A model generated the notes under the pieces. The model ran no database searches. It was not told the DNA's origin and saw only the letters and a program-made list of their open reading frames with translations. Shown piece by piece: positions 1-7,500 of a stretch of 14,668 bases of DNA. Location of the stretch: positions 1 to 14,668 of the forward strand of contig JAJXYM010000161.1 of assembly GCA_021780585.1 (NCBI GenBank), given 5' to 3'. Position numbers and translations under genes: made by a program. Origin of the DNA: Deltaproteobacteria bacterium. Its GTDB lineage: Bacteria; Desulfobacterota; Binatia; Binatales; Binataceae. Numbering within the stretch: position 1 is the stretch's first letter; every line of letters begins with the position of its first letter.

Positions 1-553
1 CGCGCGCCGAGGCGACTCCGGAGGGCGCGTCCTCGATCGCGACGGCGGCGTCGGCGCGCAGCGCGAAGCGGCCGAGGCATGCGAGATACGGATCGGGAGC
101 GGGCTTGCCGCGCGCGGCGCCGTCGGTGGTGACGATTCCGGCGAAGGCCGCGGTCAGTTCGAGGCGTTCGAGCGCGAGCGTGACCGAGGCGGCGCTGCCG
201 GAAGTCACGAGATAGTTCGCGCCGCCGCGGGCGGCGATCGAGGCGAGCAATTCGCGGGCGCCGGGAAAGGCGCGCAGATGGCCGGCGCGGAGCGCGTCGC
301 GATAGGCGGCGCGTTTCAGATCGACGCATCGCGCGAGCCGCGCGGCGCCGGCGACGCCGAGTCGCGCGAAGGCGGCGCGCGTGGTCAGTCCCTTGAGCGG
401 CTCGTAGTCGAAGCCAGCGAGCGCGGCTGGATCCTCGGCGGCGAGCGCGGCGCGAAAGGCGGCGGCGTGAAGCGGGGCGGAATCGGCGAGGGTGCCGTCG
501 AAATCGAACAGGAAATAACGCGCGGCGAGCGGCGCGGCCGGCGCGGAAATCAT
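1..553 (-). CDS. HAD-superfamily hydrolase, beta-phosphoglucomutase-like (3' end outside window)
   Basis: The minus strand reads as an open frame of 184 residues that runs off the window edge without a stop. Motif I is FDFDGTLADS, with nucleophile D17 and acid/base D19. A cap-like helical stretch spans about residues 25-95. Motif II is VTSGS (about 116-120), the motif III lysine is K150 in GKPAPDPY, and motif IV is IEDAPSGV with D175. This order fits subfamily IA (beta-phosphoglucomutase, phosphoglycolate phosphatase, sugar-phosphate phosphatases), so a soluble enzyme acting on a small phosphorylated sugar or acid is likely. The ATG overlaps the TGA of the upstream CofD-like gene (ATGA at 553-550), so the two are probably translationally coupled; no separate ribosome binding site is visible. 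The exact substrate cannot be told. The family assignment is firm; the sugar-phosphate role is inferred from the epimerase two genes upstream. Confidence 0.9.
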   Translation of the reverse strand, partial: MISAPAAPLAARYFLFDFDGTLADSAPLHAAAFRAALAAEDPAALAGFDYEPLKGLTTRAAFARLGVAGAARLARCVDLKRAAYRDALRAGHLRAFPGARELLASIAARGGANYLVTSGSAASVTLALERLELTAAFAGIVTTDGAARGKPAPDPYLACLGRFALRADAAVAIEDAPSGVASAR

Positions 554-2496
554 CGGAAGAGGCCGAGCAGATTACGCATTCCGCGACGCAAGCGGGTGCG
601 CGGATCGGTAAAACCGGCGAAGGTGCGATATTGCACCGGCAACTCCGCGATCTCGACGTGATGGCGCACGAGGACGCGGGTGATCGTGGTGGGCGTGGCG
701 CCGCGCGCGGCGCGGCCCAGCGTCGGTTCGAGGCCGGCGAGCCGGCGGCGGCGGTAGATGCGGAAGCCGGTCAGGGGATCGGAAAAGATCACGCCGAAGG
801 CGGCGGCGAACGCGACGCTCAGCAGGAACGCGCCGGTGAAGCTGGCGAGATAGGCGAGGCCTTTCTCGCCGTATACGGAGCGCAGCGAATGTCGGAACTG
901 GCGGCGGCTTTGGGTGCGCGATCCGTAGACCGCGCCGAAGGAGCTCTGGTCGAGCACCTTGATGCCGAAGGCGATATCGCGCAGGCGGTATTCGCCGTCG
1001 CCGGTGATGGTCGCGAGATAGTCGGCGCCGCCGGCGCGCAGCCAATCGGCGGCGATCGCGACTTCCGGAAAGCGGCCGTCGTTGCGCCATTGCTCGATCG
1101 CCAGATAATCCGGCAGGGGCGGGAGTTCGGGCAGCGCCGCGCCATGCACGCGCAGGACGACGCGGCGGAAATGCTCGCACCAGTCGAATTCGAGAAACTC
1201 CTCGATCAGGGCCGGACCGGCGGCGGGGCGCTGCGCGAGGTCGTAGAAAATTTCCAGTGAGGGCCGCTGCTCGCGCGCGCCGTCGTGCTCGCGGAGATTC
1301 AGAATCGTGGCGACGATCGCGCGCCCGTTATGGACTTGCGGGGTGATTTCGTTGCGGAACGATCCGGCCACGACCGCCGCGCCGCGGTACGTCGATTTGC
1401 CCTCCAGCGCGCCCGGATCGAGCGCGGGTCCGTCGGCGCGCCGGCGCGGATTCTGAATCATCACGTGGGTGACGACGCGCGCCTCGTTGTCCGGATCGCC
1501 GGCGTATTCGAGCATCAGATCGGTCAGGCCGCTGGCGGTGAAATTCTGGATATCGTGGTCGGGCGCGAGATTGACGACCAGCGCCTTGACCGGCGCGCGC
1601 GCGGCCTTGAGCGCGGGACTGGCGATGCGATAGCTGGGCAGCAGGGAGGAATGTTGCGTGCCGGGGCCGTAGACGATCGCGTCGGCGTCGCGCAGGAAGC
1701 GGCGCGCCTCCTCGGAGAGCTGCGGCGGCGCCTGATGCGCCTCCAGCCATTCGCGCTTGCGCTCGCAGTCAAGATCGCGCAGCGCGGCCAGTTCGCCGGG
1801 GCCGATTCGATCGGGCAGGAAATAGAGCCCCGTGATCGGCGCGGGCGACTGCGGTCCGACGATCTCCGCCTCGTGCGCCAGCAGCGAACCGTCCCGCTTG
1901 AGCGCGACCAGGATGCGGTTTTCGCCGTTGCTGACGTTGACCAGCACCGCGCGCGAACTCACCAGCCGGCTCATGGCCTCGGCGGCGGCGTTGAAGTTGC
2001 GTCCGGCGCGCAGATAGGCGCCGGCGAAAATCAGATTGCCCAGCGCGCAATCGCGAAAATCGAACGCACGGCCGTCGGCGCCGGCGTAGGCGAAAAATCC
2101 CCGCAGGAGCGCGCGCACCTCGTCCGCCATCCGCGGATCGAGTCCGGCGAATAGTTCCGCCAGCTTCGGCGGGAGACCGCCGGCCGAGCCGGCTTCGGCC
2201 AGCTTGCGCAGGCGCGCGGCGTCTCCGGCCGTGAAGCTCTCCGGCAGCCGATACTCAATCAGGTTCTTTAGCGCGTACTGGGCATTCGAATGAGGATCCA
2301 GCAGATAGGAGAAATTCTTGCGGAAATCCGACGGACCGAGCATCCCGGGAATGAATTCGCGCAGCGCGCCGGTGGACAGTCCGTCGTCGTAGGCGTTGAC
2401 CAGCAGCGCGAGCTCGACCTCGGGCATGCGCAGAAACTCGCGGATGATCGTCGCGCTGCCGCGGCCGCCGCAGAACAGCGCCACTTTGGTCGTCAT
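550..2496 (-). CDS. CofD/YvcK-like protein fused to a GT2 glycosyltransferase-like C-terminal domain
   Basis: This is a 648-residue, two-part protein. Residues 1-410 look like the CofD/YvcK superfamily: GGRG at 10-13, YDDGLSTG at 36-43, ALGNLIFAG at 151-159, NVSNGENRILVAL at 187-199, ADAIVYGPGTQHSSLLPSY at 271-289 and NLAPDHDIQNFTASGL at 309-324. CofD transfers phospholactate to the deazaflavin Fo, whereas YvcK/GlmR binds UDP-sugars; the YGPG...S.LP block is more YvcK-like. Residues 412-648 resemble the back half of a dolichol-phosphate-mannose-synthase-type GT2 enzyme: TGDGE at 498-502 where DxD normally lies, GSR at 525-527, SDPLTGFRIYRR at 572-583 and EIAELPVQYRTF at 615-626. The front of the GT fold (PVYNE, VDDGS) is not recognisable. 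An SD-like GGGAGG lies 7 nt before the ATG. It sits between an epimerase (16 bp upstream) and a HAD enzyme (4-bp overlap). A role in nucleotide-sugar handling is inferred; a coenzyme F420 role is less likely, because no other cof gene is nearby. Confidence 0.85.
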   Translation of the reverse strand: MTTKVALFCGGRGSATIIREFLRMPEVELALLVNAYDDGLSTGALREFIPGMLGPSDFRKNFSYLLDPHSNAQYALKNLIEYRLPESFTAGDAARLRKLAEAGSAGGLPPKLAELFAGLDPRMADEVRALLRGFFAYAGADGRAFDFRDCALGNLIFAGAYLRAGRNFNAAAEAMSRLVSSRAVLVNVSNGENRILVALKRDGSLLAHEAEIVGPQSPAPITGLYFLPDRIGPGELAALRDLDCERKREWLEAHQAPPQLSEEARRFLRDADAIVYGPGTQHSSLLPSYRIASPALKAARAPVKALVVNLAPDHDIQNFTASGLTDLMLEYAGDPDNEARVVTHVMIQNPRRRADGPALDPGALEGKSTYRGAAVVAGSFRNEITPQVHNGRAIVATILNLREHDGAREQRPSLEIFYDLAQRPAAGPALIEEFLEFDWCEHFRRVVLRVHGAALPELPPLPDYLAIEQWRNDGRFPEVAIAADWLRAGGADYLATITGDGEYRLRDIAFGIKVLDQSSFGAVYGSRTQSRRQFRHSLRSVYGEKGLAYLASFTGAFLLSVAFAAAFGVIFSDPLTGFRIYRRRRLAGLEPTLGRAARGATPTTITRVLVRHHVEIAELPVQYRTFAGFTDPRTRLRRGMRNLLGLFR

Positions 2497-2512
2497 CGCG
2501 CCGCCTCCCGCC

Positions 2513-3550
2513 CTACATCAGCGCCTTCACCAGCCGCAACGCGCCCTGTTTCCAGGCCACGCGATGGCTGGCGCCGGTGCGCCGCGCCAGCTCCTTGCCC
2601 TCGCGCAGATACCAGTCATAGGTCGCGATCATCGCCTGGCGATTGCTGAAGCGCGGTTCCCATCCGAGGTCCCGCCGCGCTTTTTCGATACTGACGAACG
2701 AATCCTGGTCGGCGGTGTCATAGACCCATCGATAGACCGGCGACAGACGCATCGCGGCCAGCGCCGCCAGCACCGCCTTGGCCGGCCGCGACGGAATATG
2801 CAGGATGCGGCTGCCGCTGGCGGCATGTTCGAGCAAGGCGCCGAGGTCCTCGTTGACCGTGCCGAATTCGGCCGCCCCGATGTTATAGACTTCGCCGGCG
2901 CGGCCGTTCAGCGCGGCGAGCCGGATCGCGTCGACCAGATCGCGCACCTCCAGCAACTGGAAACGGTTCTCGCCGTTCCCGAGCACCGGAATTTTTTTGC
3001 CCGCCTCGATCCAGTCGAAAAGAATCTGAAAGATGCCGAGCCGCCCGCTGCCGATAAAGCTCTTGGGCCGGATCCGCACGGTTTCGACGCCGCGCGCTGC
3101 GAGGCAATAGCGTTCCGCGCGCGCCTTCGCGATTCCATACGGCCCCATCGGATCGAGCGGCGCGTCTTCGGCGATCGGATGGAACCGCGGCATCCCGTAA
3201 ACCGCCGTGCTCCCGATATAGACGAAGCGCCGGACGCCCGCGCGCGCGGCGGCCTCGATGGCGGTCTTCGTGCCTTCGGCGTTGACCGACGCGATTTCGT
3301 CGGGCGCGGCCAGCGCCAGCGCGGCGGCGGCGTGGACAACGTAATCGACGCCCGCCATCGCCCGTTCGAGCGCGGCGCCGTCGCGCACGTCGCCGGCGAG
3401 CGCGCGCACGCCCGGAACATTTTCATTGGCCGGAAATTCCGCGAGATCGTAGGCGATCACGTCGTCGCCGCGGTCGCACAAACCCCGGCACAGATGGACG
3501 CCGAGGAAACCCGCGCCGCCCGTAACCAACCATCGCAACCGCCGTTCCAC
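2513..3550 (-). CDS. NAD-dependent epimerase/dehydratase (extended SDR, nucleotide-sugar type)
   Basis: From the chosen start this is 345 residues. The NAD-binding TGGAGFLG is at 10-17, the strand with Ser is YIGSTAVYG (S114), and the catalytic pair is Y138/K142 in PYGIAK. Next come the substrate-side segment RIRPKSFIGSGRLGIF and the NGENRFQLLEVRDLVDAI block typical of nucleotide-sugar epimerases. The frame is open up to a GTG at 3607. I prefer the GTG at 3548-3550, because GAGGTG at 3560-3565 is a good ribosome binding site 9 nt away and the protein then begins seven residues or so before the glycine motif, as usual for the family. The protein is cytosolic and probably acts on a UDP-, GDP- or dTDP-sugar; which one cannot be told. 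It is first in a tight operon with the CofD-GT fusion and the HAD enzyme. Confidence 0.9.
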   Translation of the reverse strand: MERRLRWLVTGGAGFLGVHLCRGLCDRGDDVIAYDLAEFPANENVPGVRALAGDVRDGAALERAMAGVDYVVHAAAALALAAPDEIASVNAEGTKTAIEAAARAGVRRFVYIGSTAVYGMPRFHPIAEDAPLDPMGPYGIAKARAERYCLAARGVETVRIRPKSFIGSGRLGIFQILFDWIEAGKKIPVLGNGENRFQLLEVRDLVDAIRLAALNGRAGEVYNIGAAEFGTVNEDLGALLEHAASGSRILHIPSRPAKAVLAALAAMRLSPVYRWVYDTADQDSFVSIEKARRDLGWEPRFSNRQAMIATYDWYLREGKELARRTGASHRVAWKQGALRLVKALM

Positions 3551-3800
3551 GGCCAATCGCACCTCGATCGAACCCGGCTCCGCGCTACCGCAATCGCGCG
3601 AAATCACCTGAAATCTGACGATATCTGGCGTCTAGGCTAAACCTCGTGATTTTTTAGCGCAATACGCGCGGGACGCGCCGACGCACGGATTCGCGCGTTC
3701 GGCCGGATCCCCGTGCGGCCGGGGATAACCCGCAGCGCTTGATGGATGCTCGGGGCGCGGCTATCGTGCCGACAGAATTTCCTGGAGGCCGCGGCTCGCC
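3551..3800. other. Divergent intergenic region between epimerase operon and LLM oxidoreductase
   Basis: This 250-bp region lies between divergent genes and should hold promoters for both. A short AT-richer patch is at about 3635-3665. A 6-bp inverted repeat, ATCCCC (3707-3712) with GGGGAT (3721-3726), lies on the plus-strand leader, but it is weak in this GC-rich background. I see no convincing -35/-10 pair, RNA gene or small coding frame. The first 57 bp (3551-3607) are open in frame with the epimerase and would be an N-terminal extension if the upstream GTG were used. Confidence 0.4.
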
Positions 3801-4805
3801 ATGCCTATCAAGTTCGGCTACATGCTCGATTTCCGGATGCCGCCGGGTGCGGCGCTCGCACCGGCGGAATTTTACGCCGCGATGCTGCGGCAGGCGGAAT
3901 TCGCCGATCAGGCCGGCCTCGATTCGATCTGGCTCACCGAGCATCATTTCACCGACGACGGCTATCTGTCCGCCGTGATGCCGACGTTGGCCGCGATCGG
4001 CGCGCGCACCCGCCGGGTCACGCTCGGCACCTATGTGCTCCTCGCGCCGTTTTATCATCCGCTGCGATTAGCCGAAGACGCCGCCGCGATCGACGTTATC
4101 TCCAACGGGCGCTTGCGACTTGGTATCGGGAGCGCCTATCGGGCGGAGGAATTCGACGGCTTCCAGACCTCGCGCGCGACGCGCCTTGGCCGCACGCTGG
4201 AGACGATCGAAATTCTGCGCCGCGCCTGGACGGGAGAGCGCTTCAGCTTCGCGGGCAAGCATTTTCAGTTCAACGACGTGCGCGTATTGCCGCGTCCCGT
4301 CAGCCAGCCGCATCCGGAGATCCTCTGGGCCGGGATGACCCGCCGGGCGATCGAACGCGGCGCCGAACTGGGACTGTCGTTCGCCTGCAATCTGGGCCTG
4401 CGCGAAGTCGCGCTCTATCGCGAACGCCTGGCCGCGCTCGGCCGCGACCCGGCGCAATTCAGCATCGTCAACAGCCGAATCGTCTATGTGGCCGATACCG
4501 CCGAGGCCGCATGGCGCGATATCGAAGGCCCCGCGATGTATCAGGCGGAGCTTTACGGAAAGTGGCTGGGCGCCGCCGCCGGCCCGGATCAGAACTGGAT
4601 TCGCCCGGACGCCGAGCGGATTCAGCGCGGCGCGATCCTCGGTCCGCCCGCGGAAGTCGCGAGCAAGCTCAATGAGCTGGCGGCGACCAATCTGATGACC
4701 GAAATCATCCTGAGTATGCAGTTGCCGGGACTCGCGCCGGCCAAGGCGATGCGGTCGCTGGAGCGCTTCGCGGCCGAGGTCCTGCCGGCGATCCGCCGCG
4801 GGTAA
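3801..4805 (+). CDS. LLM-class flavin-dependent oxidoreductase (bacterial luciferase-like TIM barrel)
   Basis: The 334-residue protein has the luciferase-like monooxygenase pattern. The opening strand is KFGYMLDFRMPP. WLTEHHFTDDGYL at about 44-56 is the family's usual WxxEHH block, and LGTYVLLAPFYHPLRLAED follows. SNGRLRLGIGSAYRAEEF is at about 101-118, and ILWAGMTRRAIERGAELG follows the insertion region. These enzymes use reduced FMN or coenzyme F420 to oxidise small organics; cofactor and substrate cannot be read from the sequence. The length is normal. The start is ATG 3801, with GGAGG at 3784-3788, a rather long 12-nt spacing. It is followed 74 bp later by an SDR gene on the same strand, so the two may form one transcript. 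A second, unrelated-looking LLM fragment closes the window. Confidence 0.92.
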   Translation: MPIKFGYMLDFRMPPGAALAPAEFYAAMLRQAEFADQAGLDSIWLTEHHFTDDGYLSAVMPTLAAIGARTRRVTLGTYVLLAPFYHPLRLAEDAAAIDVISNGRLRLGIGSAYRAEEFDGFQTSRATRLGRTLETIEILRRAWTGERFSFAGKHFQFNDVRVLPRPVSQPHPEILWAGMTRRAIERGAELGLSFACNLGLREVALYRERLAALGRDPAQFSIVNSRIVYVADTAEAAWRDIEGPAMYQAELYGKWLGAAAGPDQNWIRPDAERIQRGAILGPPAEVASKLNELAATNLMTEIILSMQLPGLAPAKAMRSLERFAAEVLPAIRRG

Positions 4806-4838
4806 TTTTCCGCGCCCGCAGTATTTGTTGGCGGTTTT

Positions 4839-4852
4839 CCGGACGCGTCCGG
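4839..4852. promoter_or_regulatory. 14-bp perfect palindrome upstream of the SDR gene
   Basis: CCGGACGCGTCCGG is its own reverse complement. It lies in the 74-bp gap between the LLM and SDR genes, ending 27 bp before the SDR ATG. It could be a dimeric regulator site or simply a chance GC-rich palindrome; no T-tract follows, so a terminator is unlikely. Confidence 0.3.
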
Positions 4853-4879
4853 CGTTGCGATACGCCAAGGAGGCTGGCC

Positions 4880-5620
4880 ATGCGGCTCGAAGGCAAAACC
4901 GCTCTAATCACCGGCTCCAGTTCGGGTATCGGCCGCGCGATCGCGACGCGCTTCGCCCGCGCGGGCGCCGCCGTCGTGATCAACGGCCGCAACGAAGCCA
5001 AAATCGCCGGCGTCGTCAAAGAGATCGAGGCGCTTGGCGCCCGCGCAATCGGGATCCGCGCGAATGTCGGCAACTTCGCCGAGGCGCGCGCGATGGTCGA
5101 GCGGGCCGAGGCCGAATTCGGCCATCTGGATATCCTCGTCTGCAACGCCGGCGTGTTCCATCACACGCCCTTCCTCGAATTGAGCGAGGCGGAATGGGAC
5201 GAGGTGCTGACGGTCGATCTCAAGGGCATCTTCAACTGCGCGCGCGCCGCGCTTGGCCCGATGGCGCGCCGGCGATGGGGCAGGCTGATTTGCATCACCG
5301 CAATTTCGGGGCTGACCGGCTATCCCGAGATGGCGCATATAGCGGCGGCCAAGACGGGGGCGCACGGCGTGGTCAAGGCATTGGCGGCGGAGTTCGCTCC
5401 GCTGGGAATCACGGTCAACGCGATCGCGCCAGGGCTGGTAGAGACGCCGATACTGAGTAATTTCACCGAAGAGGCGCTGGCTAATTTCCGCCGGAGGATT
5501 CCGATCGGCCGGATTGGCCGTCCCGAGGAGATCGCGGAAGCGGCGCTCTATTTCGCTTCTGAAGAGGCCGCGTACACCACCGGCCAGATCCTCAATCTCA
5601 GCGGCGCCACCCTGATTTGA
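4880..5620 (+). CDS. SDR-family oxidoreductase, FabG-like fold with altered catalytic residues
   Basis: This classical SDR has 246 residues. The cofactor motif TGSSSGIG is at 11-18 and suits NAD(P). CNAG is at 88-91, and the C-terminal half carries NAIAPGLVETP and a tail like other FabG-type enzymes. The ATG is preceded by a strong AAGGAGG at 4867-4873. The active site is unusual. When aligned by eye to E. coli FabG through the conserved lysine (K158), the Ser position is A141, the Tyr position is I154 (codon ATA) and the tetrad Asn position is D113. H153, Y148 and S143 lie beside these positions. The protein may therefore be catalytically unusual, a binding protein, or part of a subfamily that uses other residues. 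It follows an LLM oxidoreductase, with which it may share a transcript. Fold assignment is firm; activity is uncertain. Confidence 0.92.
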   Translation: MRLEGKTALITGSSSGIGRAIATRFARAGAAVVINGRNEAKIAGVVKEIEALGARAIGIRANVGNFAEARAMVERAEAEFGHLDILVCNAGVFHHTPFLELSEAEWDEVLTVDLKGIFNCARAALGPMARRRWGRLICITAISGLTGYPEMAHIAAAKTGAHGVVKALAAEFAPLGITVNAIAPGLVETPILSNFTEEALANFRRRIPIGRIGRPEEIAEAALYFASEEAAYTTGQILNLSGATLI

Positions 5621-5645
5621 TCCCACGACTCCGCAGCCTCACGGC

Positions 5646-5674
5646 CGCCGCGCGAACGTCAGATTCGCGCGGCG
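5646..5674. terminator. Hairpin between convergent genes, possible bidirectional terminator
   Basis: CGCCGCGCGAA (5646-5656) and TTCGCGCGGCG (5664-5674) form a perfect 11-bp stem with a 7-nt loop. The stem starts 26 bp after the SDR stop and lies about 57 bp beyond the stop of the convergent YceI gene. No U-tract follows on either strand, so Rho-independent termination is only possible. Position between two convergent genes is the main support. The rest of the 5621-5730 gap shows nothing recognisable. Confidence 0.4.
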
Positions 5675-5730
5675 TAATTGAAGGACGAGTGGGAACGGTC
5701 GGATCGCGCCGGTCCAATCGGCACATCGGG

Positions 5731-6354
5731 TCAGGGGGCGACCCAGGTCAGGCTTCCGACGGCGGTCACCTGAACGTCAACTTCCTTCTGAACCTTGAAG
5801 AACATGATGCTCGGATCTTCGAGTCCCCAGGCCACGAATGGAATTTTGAATTCGCAGTGGAGCGTGACCAGATCGCCGCCGCGCCGGACGCTCGCGGTAA
5901 TCGTGAACGGATGCGGATCGCCATGCAGCGTCATCACGCCGCGCACGATTGCGGGAAATTCTCCCGGCGGCGCGCCGTGACTCACCACCTGTCGCGGCGT
6001 GAAGATGATATCGGGAAAGCGATCGACCTCGAGGATGCTGTTTTTCATCCGCGAGTCGCGGATACTGTGGCCGCTATTGCCGCTGGCCGCGTCGACGACG
6101 ATCTCGCCGTCCATCTTGCCGCTGGCCGGATCGACGCGAATCATACCTCGTTTCAGTTTGAACGCGCCGTTGGTGATATGAGGCCATCCGATTAGCGTAA
6201 ATGCGATTGTCGTTTGCACTGGATCTAATGTGAGTTTCGCCCACTTGCCGGCGGGGACGGAATTGTCGGACGCCGCGTGAGCGACGGCTTGAAAAACCAG
6301 AAGTAGTATAATAATTGGCGCGGCAAAGCGCTCCGCAATCCGTCGCAGTTTCAT
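5731..6354 (-). CDS. YceI-family periplasmic lipid-binding protein
   Basis: The protein has 207 residues and begins with a clear signal peptide: positive KLRR, a hydrophobic core at about 10-24, and a likely cleavage after AHA (residue 27). The mature part follows the YceI pattern: LDPVQTTIAFTLIGWPH, then G(A)FKLKRGMIRVDPASGKMDGEIVVD, then SIRDSRMKNSILEVDRFPDI and a C-terminal set of beta strands. YceI proteins form a lipocalin-like barrel, and relatives have been found with bound polyisoprenoid or quinone-type lipids. The ATG overlaps the TGA of the upstream FAD gene (ATGA at 6354-6351), which rejects the longer frame that runs on antisense to that gene up to 7368. Third in an operon with a type III polyketide synthase and a flavoenzyme, it is a candidate periplasmic carrier of their lipid product; that link is inference. 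Confidence 0.92.
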   Translation of the reverse strand: MKLRRIAERFAAPIIILLLVFQAVAHAASDNSVPAGKWAKLTLDPVQTTIAFTLIGWPHITNGAFKLKRGMIRVDPASGKMDGEIVVDAASGNSGHSIRDSRMKNSILEVDRFPDIIFTPRQVVSHGAPPGEFPAIVRGVMTLHGDPHPFTITASVRRGGDLVTLHCEFKIPFVAWGLEDPSIMFFKVQKEVDVQVTAVGSLTWVAP

Positions 6355-7493
6355 AGCCCCGCGGTGAACCTTTCGTTGGCGACTGAGACGCCGGTCATGA
6401 GATCGCGGACGAAGCGCGCCGCCGAACCGATCGGCGCCGCGCGCAATGACAGCGACCCCGTATGCATCCCGAGCATGAAGCTGAAGAGGCGCGATTGCGC
6501 CGCTAACGCGACCAGCACGCGCCGGCGCAGCGAGCGCCGTCCGCCGACCGCGAGCATCAACCGCGCCATCCGCTCGGGCATCCGGCTGATTCGCCGATGC
6601 GCGCGTTGGTAGCGAGGAAGATTGTCGTCGGCGAGCGCGTCGGCCAGTGCGATCGCGTGCTTGAAGCCGAGCGACATTCCTTCGCCGGTAATCGCGTCGA
6701 CCGCGCCAGCGGCGTCGCCGATCAGCGCGACGCGATCGCTGACGACGGTACGCATCACGCAGGAGCTGGAGATTGCGCCACGCGCCGCGCTGGTCGGCCG
6801 CGCATCCGCAAGTCGCCGCTCGAGTTCCGGGTAAAGCGCGATCAACTCCGGTACGCGGAGCCCGCCCACGTTGGCGAATAGCGAGACGCAAATCTCGTCC
6901 GAGGCGACCGGCGTGACCACGGCTTGGCCGTAATCGTGCCAGTGAACCTCGACGAAATCGGTCCATGGCGCGACGCGGAAATGCTGGCGCATGCCGATTC
7001 GCCGGCGCATCTTTGCCGGCGCGCGCAAGCCCGCCCATCGCCGCACGGAGGATTCGCGGCCGTCGGCGCCGACGACCCATCGGCAGGGCGTTTTCCGTCC
7101 GCCGATTTCGACGCCCGACGAATCCACGACGCGGACCGACTCGCCCCAGCGCATCGCGACCCCCGCTTCGGCGGCGCGATCGATCAGGCGTTGATGCAAA
7201 ATCGTGCGGCGGACGCCGAGTCCGTGGCCGGCGGGAAACTGTCCGTCGGCCGCGCATCCGGCCTCGGTGAAGCGAATTCCACGGAAGGGCAGGGCGCGAG
7301 CGAAATCGCACGATACGCCGAGACGATTCAGCGTGGCCACGCCGTCGGGCATCACCCCTTCGCCGCACGGCTTGTCGATCGGCGGCTGCGCCCGATCGAC
7401 GACCAGCACGTCGAGGCCGCGCTGGCGGACGGCGATCGCCGCGGCGAGACCGATTGGTCCGCCTCCCACAACCACCACGTCAGGCGCCGTCAC
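6351..7493 (-). CDS. FAD-dependent monooxygenase/geranylgeranyl-reductase-like oxidoreductase
   Basis: The protein has 380 residues. The dinucleotide-binding VVVGGGPIGLAAA is at 6-18, followed by an acidic end of strand 2 (VVDR) and DKPCGEGVMPDGVATL at about 40-55, a block seen in geranylgeranyl-reductase-type and related flavoproteins. GVRR is at 93-96, the DG motif VVGADGRESSVRR is at 140-152, and the second FAD motif RVALIGDAAGAVDAITGEG is at 254-272. It is cytosolic or membrane-associated, though no clear transmembrane segment is seen. Such enzymes hydroxylate aromatics or reduce prenyl chains. The start is GTG 7493, 7 bp after the polyketide synthase stop, with no good ribosome binding site, which suggests coupling. 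In Streptomyces, a type III PKS operon (srs) includes a flavoprotein hydroxylase that converts alkylresorcinols to quinones; a similar tailoring role here is inference. Confidence 0.88.
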   Translation of the reverse strand: MTAPDVVVVGGGPIGLAAAIAVRQRGLDVLVVDRAQPPIDKPCGEGVMPDGVATLNRLGVSCDFARALPFRGIRFTEAGCAADGQFPAGHGLGVRRTILHQRLIDRAAEAGVAMRWGESVRVVDSSGVEIGGRKTPCRWVVGADGRESSVRRWAGLRAPAKMRRRIGMRQHFRVAPWTDFVEVHWHDYGQAVVTPVASDEICVSLFANVGGLRVPELIALYPELERRLADARPTSAARGAISSSCVMRTVVSDRVALIGDAAGAVDAITGEGMSLGFKHAIALADALADDNLPRYQRAHRRISRMPERMARLMLAVGGRRSLRRRVLVALAAQSRLFSFMLGMHTGSLSLRAAPIGSAARFVRDLMTGVSVANERFTAGL

Positions 7494-7500
7494 CGGCCGA

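Noticed and set aside
550..2496. Coenzyme F420 biosynthesis locus, suggested by the CofD-like domain and two LLM oxidoreductases
   Set aside because: No other cof/fbi gene is present, the motifs look more YvcK-like, and the LLM family also uses FMN. The neighbours are sugar-type enzymes instead.
2396..3640. A 414-residue plus-strand frame over the epimerase
   Set aside because: It is antisense to a well-supported SDR gene, has an Arg/Asp/His-rich composition without any domain, and is what high-GC DNA yields opposite real genes. Similar frames opposite the other genes were dropped for the same reason.
3707..3726. Possible hairpin ATCCCC...GGGGAT upstream of the LLM gene
   Set aside because: A 6-bp stem with an 8-nt loop and no T-tract is expected by chance in this base composition.
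5731..7368. A 545-residue open frame on the minus strand that appears to give the YceI protein a long Arg-rich N-terminus
   Set aside because: The first 338 residues are an out-of-frame reading of the FAD enzyme gene (same strand). The YceI signal peptide begins at ATG 6354, which overlaps the FAD stop as ATGA.
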